From the NCBI GenBank assembly GCA_947179155.2, contig OX359270.1:22229056-22293055 (forward strand): a stretch of DNA of 64,000 bases, written 5' to 3'. Below, in pieces: positions 56,772 to 64,000 of this stretch. This DNA is from Hedera helix. Taxonomy: Eukaryota; Streptophyta; Magnoliopsida; Apiales; Araliaceae. Both the position numbers and the translations under genes were made by a program. The notes beneath the pieces were generated by a model. The model saw only the letters and a list, made by a program, of their open reading frames with translations, was not told the DNA's origin and searched no databases. Numbering within the stretch: position 1 is the stretch's first letter; every line of letters starts with the position of its first letter.

Positions 56772-57481
56772 TTAGTTGGGTTGTTTTGTTCTTGTTCATA
56801 CTTGTGGGATTTCGTGAGAATTTTAGTACTTAGTGTATGTTCGCACAAGGAATTTATAAAATTCTGAATTTCATTCATAGTAGTTACGATTTACATTTCA
56901 AAAAATAAAAGACATATGTACACTTTTGGTGCTTAATTGTTGTCCTCGGGAGCATCAAAATCAGAGTCGGAGAAGACTGCAGGATCCACGCCAGCTTTTG
57001 TTGCCTTTGCTATGGCTGCTTGGAATTCTCTGCTGAATTGATTTACTATCTCCTCTAGCAGTTCGGGAGAAGATCTGTACTCCTCAAGGATTTGATAGCG
57101 TAGTTCGGGGGTCCCAAGGCGAGCCTGTTCCCTCAGGATTTCATTGGCGTTTTGTTGACGTTGAATGTCTGAGGACAGTTGACTGTTCTGTTCCTTCAGG
57201 TGAGCAAGTTCTTCAGTTTGTTGCTGAACACTCTTCAACGTTTCGGAATTCTCATTCTGAAGCCGAATGATCTCTTTTGTCCTCTGGTTGTTTATGTCCA
57301 CCACGTCCTCGAATTGTTGTTGTAAATTTTCATTGGACGTTTTGAGGCTCAGGTTATCCAGATTGATCTGCTTATTCTTCTTCTTCAGGGCCTTATATTT
57401 GGACTTCATTCTCTTTGCCCTTGAATCACTGTTCGACGGTTTTGATTCTCGGCTAAGAAGGCGACTGAAGGTGGCTAAGGC

Positions 57482-57551
57482 CTGAAAAAATTCAAAGTAA
57501 TCAGAACCATGAAAACTCTTAAACGTAATTTGAAAAGAAAGTAGGTCTTAC
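57482..57551 (-). other. Intron 2 of the antisense gene (70 bp)
   Basis: GTAAGACC donor after CAAGGCCGA and TTTTTTCAG acceptor before GCCTTAGCC; phase 0. Confidence 0.7.
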
Positions 57552-58237
57552 TCGGCCTTGGTGAATTACAGTAGCAAAGATGAGCTCGCGATCGGTGTAG
57601 TCGTGGAAGATCTCATTATCGGCTCGGAAGTTGAAAGCGTTGTAAGCCATGAAAGGGAGTTGATTGTCGGAATCACTTGGGAAGAAGGTAGGAAGAGCTT
57701 GGGATGCATCGGTGGTGGTACTTGGTTGACGAGGGGGATCTACATCTGGTATGGGGTCTTCCAAGGGTTCGGATTGTTCACCTATCGGTCGTTTGCCAGC
57801 CGACTTACTGGATTGTCCTGGTGTTTGTTGGGGTGGTTGGTCAGGTGTTTTTTCTTTTTTTAGCCTTATGTGTTTCCTGAGTTCCGATTCGGACATCTCG
57901 AAAACACTTCTCTTTTTGGATTTTTGTGGATCTTTTTCTTTTGGGGCTTCCGAGGAGGGATTGGTTGTGGTTGTGGAAATGGGAGGATTGGTATTTATGG
58001 TGTCGGGGGCAGACTTTGTAAGCAGCAAGGCTTGTTTGGTTCCCTGAGCCAAGGGATCTTCCCCCGAAGTTGTCGAGGAGGAAGAAGGTCTCGGTCTTCG
58101 GAACAAGGGTTCGGCCGGAGGTTTGGATTCTTCCGAGGGAGTTGGGGAAGATATGAAGATGGGTCCCTCTTGGGCTTGTCCTTGAGGGATCGGAGGTTGA
58201 TCCGTGATGTTCTCTCCCGAGCCACGAAAGAGCACTA

Positions 58238-58313
58238 CTGCGCATAAAATGGACCTAGGTTAAAACAGATAAATTAAGTAAGGTTAACACTTTCGGATGG
58301 TTCGAGTACTTAC
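58238..58313 (-). other. Intron 1 of the antisense gene (76 bp)
   Basis: GTAAGTAC donor after GATCATGGAA and GCGCAG acceptor before TAGTGCTC; phase 1, joining to an Ile codon and keeping the frame open. Confidence 0.7.
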
Positions 58314-59336
58314 TTCCATGATCGAAGAGCCAGTCGGGATTATTGAGAAGACTGATAGGCCAGAGGGTGTTCGGCATTGTAGACAGAAGCTTCTCGAGGT
58401 CGGCCTCTCGGACGTCCTCGACGTGGTCGAAGCCTAGAGACGTTTTGCTCGGCTCCCCCCATGGTTGCAGCAGTACGGTATCGGTTCCTCGGAGGAAGAA
58501 CCAGGACGAATGTCATCCTTTGTTGCTGGATGGGGTGGTCATCCATACCTTTCTGTTGGCATATCAGGTCAAGACCTTGAAACCCTTTTCCTTCGAATTG
58601 ATGAGCTTGAAATAGCTTAGAAATAGATCTAAGGCTGGTACTATGTTCTGTTCTCTGCAGTGGACAATGAAACAGATTATGTGGATGTAGGAATTTGGGA
58701 CTAATTGAGAAAACCCGATTCCCATAAACCCTAGGAATTCGGTGATGAAGGAGTGAAGGGGGAATCGGACGCCATGTTTAAGGGTCCATGTCGGGACCCC
58801 TATCCAACCTCCCTCGAACTGCCAGTACATTCTTTCATGGGGTTTGGGTACACGGAGTTCATACTGAAGGGGGATTTGGTAATCTACCCGGATTGAGTCG
58901 AGTTGGGTCTGGGTTATGGAGGATGGGGTGTTTGCTGCCGGAGCATCTCTATAATTTCTACGAATGGTATTCTCTCTCTCTCTCTCTATCAAATGGAGGT
59001 GTCTGACTGATTGGGGCTTGGGATGAGGAAGCGTGACCTTGGGCTGCCATGGGTTTTGGAGAGATAATGGCTTTGGGGATTTTCTTTGTTTTTGAAGATA
59101 AGAAGATGAAAAAGTTGAAATTTGCAGAAAGTGAGTTGTGCAGTTTAAGTAAAATTTCGTGGGCTTTTATTGAGGGGGAAACGGTGCACGAAGTTCAACA
59201 GGTGGCTGTTTTGGGTAACGTGGAGGGGTAGTGATAGCTATGCGTCAGACGAAGAGGTTAAGGATTGTTTGGGTGCAGCCAGTAACGAGGGAAATGTTGG
59301 CGTTTGAATTACTCTCCTATTTAAAGCCTTTAAAGT

Positions 59337-59353
59337 AGGAGAGTGGGGGGCAA
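59337..59353 (+). promoter_or_regulatory. gypsy-2 polypurine tract
   Basis: AGGAGAGTGGGGGGCAA directly before the 3' LTR; starts plus-strand DNA synthesis in LTR elements. Confidence 0.85.
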
Positions 59354-59849
59354 TGTTGGGATCCGGATATCAGATTAAGGCTTGGGCCGGTCTCTATCAT
59401 TTTGTTGGGCTGGGCTTTCCTTTTAATATTTTAATTCTTTTACAGGCCAAGTAGTGGACTCTCCTGGGACTTGGGCTTTTTTAGTTGCTGGCCCATACAC
59501 AGTCTGAGGCTTTTAGCCCTACGCTCTTCCCAATATTTGTACACTCATATAAATAGAGACTTGCATGGGAGTGGAAGAAGATATTATCATAATCAAACCG
59601 CCCTTACGACTTGTAGATTCATAACCAATATTTTCCAGCAAATAAGCTCTCTATTGTACTTGAGAAAGTTTGTAAACACCACCATCATACCAGTAAAATT
59701 ATCCTTTCACCCGTGATTTTTTCCCTGTTGGGTTTCCACGTAAGTTCTTGTGTTTTCATAATATTTTCTCCTGTTTTATTGGTATTTGACGTTTGATTTT
59801 CTCGGTTGTTTTCGTGATTTTCAACGGGTTATAAAATTTGGCGTTAACA
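59354..59849 (+). repeat. gypsy-2 3' LTR
   Basis: 496 bp, 12 differences from the 5' LTR and no gaps. Followed by the target duplication CTCAT at 59850-59854. Confidence 0.93.
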
Positions 59850-60090
59850 CTCATAATTAAAAGTTCAGTTCTAATGAGCAATTTGTTTTTGAGGAAATGG
59901 CCTTGGATTTATGACATTGAACTCTAGTTTCAAAAAAGAGATATGGTTATCTACCAAAAAAGCTTTGACATCGTCCACCTTAGGAGAACAGAGCCTAACC
60001 ATTAAAAACAAAAGGGAGTTAAGTTGAGGATTTTCTCCCCTACCTTTGTTCCTCCTTTTAGCAGAAAGGGAACCAATGGCATCAATATCT
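59850..60090 (-). pseudogene. LINE ORF2 endonuclease N-terminal remnant
   Basis: Continues the LINE split by gypsy-2. The minus strand reads VDDVKAFLVDNHISFL, like the start of L1-type endonucleases (REVKEFLxxNKISFLxLLET). Frames change and the catalytic start (WNVRGL) is not clear. The 5' end of the LINE cannot be fixed; 60090 is approximate. Confidence 0.6.
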
Positions 60091-62289
60091 GCCTTAAAAT
60101 ATTTAGGTCAAAATTGAGTGTCCTTAAAAATATTTAGGTCAATTTGAACACATTTGACCTCTCAAAATTATTTATCCAATATTGAAATCCAAACACAACA
60201 AAAGATTAACAAAGTATTCAAATGAATTCAAACAATGAAAATATCATAAATAATAGCTCACATCTATTCCAGGAACCTCTTCAATTTTTTTTAAAATTTA
60301 TGAACTAATATCTTTATTTATTTTGATTTATCAATGAAATACTTAGCCTTAAATTCTAAATATTCTAGAAATTGGATTATAACTTTATAAATTCTCAAAT
60401 TTATGCATTATGACATTGTATCATATATAAGATCACACAAAAAGTTTCGGAGTCAAAGAGTATTGTTTCCATAAATTAAAAGTTTAATTTATATCATAAG
60501 ATGGTAAAAACAATTAGAATATATTTACAGTTCACACATAATTATTCAAAAAAAAAATTATTTCCAAAAATTAATATTTACATATAAAGATTAGAACAAG
60601 TCATAATAAATATTTATTGATAACTCCTCTTCAGGTACATAATATATTTTACAGCAAAAATAAAACAATATATATTAATAGTTATAATATACGAGAAAAG
60701 AGAATCTAATGTTATGCCTGAACTAAGTTTGACTAAGGTGACTTAATAAAAATGATGTACTTTTACCCCTCATGATTAAGTATTTCATTTTAAAGTTTTA
60801 TTCATAAATTTCATAAAATTTCAAGTAAATATCAATAATTATAACTGACGATGAAATATTCTATTTAAAATAGATTAAAAAATCATATTGAACGGTTAGT
60901 GTAATTTGCTTATGTTTATGTCATGTATTTTAAATCATTTTGAAGTAAAGAAACTATATAAATAATTGTTAATAAATTTTATTTTGTTGTAAGATATTAA
61001 TATTATTTTCATCATTTATCAAAAACATTTTTATATAAATACATATTATAACAGATCAGTGCGAAATTAAACTAGTATTCATAAAAAAGAAAGAATATGA
61101 TTGGACGAATGATGAAGTATGAATACAAGATCAAGAGCGTATATATTTTTTTGGAGATCTAAGCTAGTACCCAAGAAAATAAAAATAAAATAAAAAACAA
61201 AGATCATGTTTAAAACTTGAGAAATCATTTTGGGCATGTGACAGTCTTCTACCATTGAATCACCATCAAAGGCAGTTTGGATATACCTGAAAGTGAGCCC
61301 GTAAGCCCAATATCGTACATCGATAAACGAACTTGGCAAACAAGACATCCAATGTTTCAAACAAACGACACGTGTCTAATTGATTCCCTATTTTTAATTT
61401 TTTTTTCTTATATAAATTCACAGAATGTGAGATATTTTAACGACAAAAATAATAACGCCGTTAAAATTGACAAAGTATAAACTCTCTTGGTAATATTTGT
61501 AGTGTTATTTCTTCAGTAAGGTCTGTGATTTATAGTAATTCATGAAAAGAATAATAATAAAATACAATCTAACCATAATCCGATATTTGTGTTTGAAAGA
61601 AAGACATTTTTAAAATAAACATTTTCATTGTTAGTTCTAATGTGACTTCGCCCTTACTCGTACAAAAAAAAAAGACATTTTAAAATCTTATTACTGTATA
61701 TTCAAATGTTTAACTAACTGTTTGACTTAGCCCAAAGCACTTGAACTAATGATTGTTTGTCTAATTTTTAATTAGTAATCTACACACAAATTTAAAAATA
61801 ATTATTATCAAATGCTAAGTTTATATCAAATTAATTTTAATTAAACAATCGTAATTAAATTATAAAATAAAACTAATTAAAAGTACTAACTAAATTAATT
61901 TAAATAGCAAGAATTAAATCAGATTAAAAATACTTAATATCACAATTTCTCAATACTTCATTTAAATCTTTTCACTTACTTTTTAATTAATTAATTATAT
62001 AGAACTGTTAACTGATAATACCTAACTATTTATTAATATTTTTTAAAAATTAATAAAAAGATATATTTCAATTAAGTTGTTATATTACTATGCAAAATAA
62101 CTTGAAATAAACTCTTTAAGATCAAACACTCATAAAGTTATATGTGACATATAGATATATTCATCATATATACTATCATGTTGCTCTTCTTAAAAAGAAT
62201 CTGCAAATTCACATGTTATTATATCTGGATCTAAACTTATAATCCACTTTTAATTTCATATAGATTATCTCATTAATTATTGTGTAAAT
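60091..62289. other. AT-rich intergenic DNA, no gene recognised
   Basis: Contains two close copies of AATATTTAGGTCAA (near 60100 and 60127). A minus-strand stretch at about 61200-61360 reads like two short exons (CLPSSFIDVRYWAYGLTF; AFDGDSMVEDCHMPKM) with a GTATAT after the first, but no family is recognised. The rest is very AT-rich. Confidence 0.45.
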
Positions 62290-63829
62290 TGTTAGATCCC
62301 AATGACACGATAGAAAACTGGAAAGGGGGGGGGGGGGGGGGGGTTGAATAGATTCTTTTAAAAATTTCTTTTATTTGAAAAGATCTTACTTAATTAATTC
62401 TTAAACAGAAAGTTTAACACAGCGGAATATGATTTAGTTATCCTTTTCTTGATATGTTAGAGTAATAATTCGACAAGCAATTATATGGCAGATATAGCAA
62501 ATGAAAGACAGAATGAGAAAGACTCTGGGTTTTAAGTGGTTCAGAGCACACAAGACTCCTACTCCACTGTTCTGCTCTTCCAGCAGCAAATCCACTAAGG
62601 ATACTTTTACAATATCCGAATCACTAAGAATCCTTCAAGACCCGCAGTCTTGGAATTTTAGTTCACAAAGAACTTTACAAGTCTAACAGACTTGGTTACA
62701 CTAGTTCACAAAGAACTCTTCTGGATTGATGTATATTTGGATGTGCTACTAAGTTGCTTATTAGCTTCACTTTTCGAAGGACTTAGTAGCAATGCAAGCT
62801 TTCTTATGAGTTTGATCTTTTTTACTTCTTGCGTTTTTCTTTTTGTGCAGTGCTACTTTTTTCTTTTGCTGATCTTAGTATATAAGAAGTTAGGGCTTCA
62901 GTTTTCTTCCCGTTGGACCATCTGCTTGAGCTTGTATTTCTTCCCGTTACCTCACAGAGGAGAGCTGCTGTATATTATATTAATATAGCTCATTAAAGCT
63001 CTGACGAGACTTTATTAGATCTGACTTGTTAGTCCATGGAAGGTTGTTTTCTTTTTCCTTTGGGACAGATATGTCAGTCGTAGGTTCCCACCAACTTTTA
63101 TAGAGTCGTTTGGTCCTTCCAAACTATAGGACTGATAGTACACAGTCCTCTGACTTTTCTGCCTTGAAAGTCTTCTTTCTGTTCCATAGTGCGCTTGGGT
63201 CAGACTCCTGACTTTTCTGACTTGATCGAGTTGCAGAGGCTTCCTTTTTGGTTACTTTGATGAAGATTGAATGCTTGAATTGAATAGCTCCTAATCTGAT
63301 AATCGAGATGTCTCTTGCCTTTTTGCTCAACGACCTTATGTGATCAAATCTACGAATATCCTTGCTGATGTGATTGATCTGTAAAGGATCATCTCTTACT
63401 GATCATCGTAAAGTTTACTCAACTGTTAGACTGTTGATCGTAGAGTTCGATTTAAGGTTTCTCGTAAAGAACATAGTCTGTTTGGTCGTAGAGTCTTCTA
63501 GACCACAATCGTAGAGTCCATTCTACGATTGGTTGCCTTGATCGTAGAGTCTTCTGAACCACAATCGTAGAGTCCATTCTACGATTGGTTGCCTTGATCG
63601 TAGAGTCTGTTCACATCGTAGAGTTTCCTTGACACAAATCGTAGAGTTCATTCTATGATTTTATTACACCAACAGATGAACCTAACAGTTTTGATCAAGC
63701 TAAGTCTTAGTACAACACAAAAGACTTTTATACAATTAACAAGAGATCAACCTAACAGTTTTGATCTTATCTAATACAACCCTTGTACATTATTTCTTAT
63801 CATCAAATTTAATCATTCAACGATCAACA
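62290..63829 (-). repeat. LTR of another long-LTR element (1540 bp), element runs off the window
   Basis: Starts TGTTAGATCCC, has a run of about 19 G followed by TTGAATAG at about 62324-62350, and ends GATCAACA. Immediately inside, the minus strand reads AAATTGGGGGAGAT, a polypurine tract, so this is the 3' LTR of a minus-strand element. It resembles the LARD LTR in start, G run, CTACGATC motifs and tail, but is clearly diverged and shorter. The ORFs in it are not genes. Confidence 0.85.
63485..63620 (+). repeat. 56-bp tandem repeat with hairpin units
   Basis: Two copies, 56 bp apart, of CGTAGAGTCTTCT...ACCACAATCGTAGAGTCCA...GATTGGTTGCCTTG, then a partial third. Each contains AATCGTAGA, 6 bp, TCTACGATT, a 9-bp stem. 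Confidence 0.88.
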
Positions 63830-64000
63830 ATCTCCCCCAATTTGATGATGACAACATTATTAACAGATAGTGATTTAAACACATTAAAATAGGCAAAATG
63901 CAAGAGTAATTGAATGCCTAATCATACAGTGAGCAGCTGTATTTTCTAGAGAAAAAATATGAATTTTATTGATGTTTTAGTCAGATGATACAATTGAGAA
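63830..64000 (-). other. Start of internal region of the second long-LTR element
   Basis: Opens with the polypurine tract complement (ATCTCCCCCAATTTG) and continues without a readable gene to the window end; similar to 13110-13280 of the LARD element (GATGATGACAA, TAATGCA-like phrases). Confidence 0.6.

Larger units (their letters stand above)
56933..59050 (-). pseudogene. Antisense gene of gypsy-2 (three exons): gypsy-type transposon domain plus coiled coil
   Basis: Exon 1 (58314-59050) starts MAAQGHASSS and contains YQIPLQYELRVPKPHERMYW, RFPLHSFITEFLGFMGIGFS and SYIHIICFIVHCREQNIVP, matching the plant domain called putative gypsy type transposon (Transposase_28). Intron 1 is 58238-58313 (GTAAGT...GCAG). 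Exon 2 (57552-58237) is Pro/Ser/Thr-rich and charged. Intron 2 is 57482-57551 (GTAAGA...TTCAG). Exon 3 (56933-57481) is a Gln/Asn/Leu coiled coil ending FDAPEDNN. The reading frame is kept across both introns. Breaks: a slipped (GA)n run near 58980 (2-bp frame change) and two TGA in exon 1 (58564, 58513), each one change from Trp. Role in the Tat life cycle is unknown. Confidence 0.8.
50453..59849 (+). mobile_element. Ty3/gypsy element of Tat/Retand type with antisense gene, 9397 bp
   Basis: Structurally complete: 496-bp LTRs (50453-50948, 59354-59849), primer site, gag-protease, reverse transcriptase, RNase H, integrase, then 2.6 kb holding a gene on the opposite strand, a polypurine tract (AGGAGAGTGGGGGGCAA, 59337-59353) and the 3' LTR; target duplication CTCAT. 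An antisense ORF between integrase and 3' LTR is a known trait of part of the Tat lineage. The LTRs differ at 12 of 496 positions, mostly transitions, so the insertion is recent. The plus-strand coding region nevertheless carries four breaks (53606, about 54635, about 54820, 55788) and another at 56553, so it cannot move by itself. Confidence 0.93.

Noticed and set aside
57558..58247. Plus-strand ORFs opposite the antisense gene
   Set aside because: They are shadows of exon 2; only the minus strand has splice sites, domain match and frame continuity.
58970..59000. (GA)n microsatellite as a separate feature
   Set aside because: It lies inside exon 1 of the antisense gene and is described there as the likely cause of a frame change.
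1..64000. CRISPR arrays, bacterial operons, tRNA or rRNA genes
   Set aside because: Repeats present are LTRs, TIR-associated motifs and microsatellites; no cloverleaf with A and B boxes or ribosomal sequence was seen by eye. A tRNA scan was not possible here.

Overview
This is nuclear DNA from a plant, almost certainly a eudicot. It is AT-rich, has no operons, and nearly everything recognisable is plant transposable-element DNA: Ty1/copia, Ty3/gypsy (a chromovirus and a Tat/Retand type), an L1-like LINE, a CACTA transposon and a large non-autonomous LTR element. I found no intact host gene, tRNA, rRNA or CRISPR array. The species cannot be named from the sequence.

The window is a nest of insertions. 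(1) The oldest visible layer is a minus-strand LINE (48358-50447 and 59850-about 60090). (2) A minus-strand copia element whose right LTR ends at 48357 inserted into the LINE reverse transcriptase; its left LTR begins before base 1, so this one element underlies about 1-48357. (3) The left copia LTR was split by a CACTA element of about 27 kb (942-28008; 16-bp TIRs, 3-bp target duplication ATA). (4) The CACTA element contains a solo gypsy-type LTR (4515-6909), a decayed gypsy LTR piece (about 21810-22388), an 11.3-kb non-autonomous LTR element (10389-21675, TSD TTTAT) and what look like captured host gene fragments, the clearest being one exon of mitochondrial peptide chain release factor 1 (25995-26069). 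(5) The copia pol region was split twice by solo LTRs (29497-31398 and 32219-34321). (6) The right copia LTR was split by a minus-strand chromovirus-like gypsy element (about 38539-47302) whose outer LTR end was later lost. (7) The LINE was independently split by a plus-strand gypsy element (50453-59849; 496-bp LTRs, TSD CTCAT) that carries a three-exon antisense gene between its integrase and 3' LTR. (8) From 62290 another long-LTR element of the 11.3-kb type starts and runs off the window.

All the element genes carry stop codons, frameshifts or deletions, so none looks autonomous now. Many stops are one C-to-T or G-to-A change from a sense codon, as expected for methylated, silenced repeats. 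The items most worth following up are the giant CACTA with its gene fragments, the spliced antisense gene of the 50-60 kb gypsy element, and the non-autonomous LTR family with its long charged ORF and unusually dense CTCTACGATC/GATCGTAGAG motifs.
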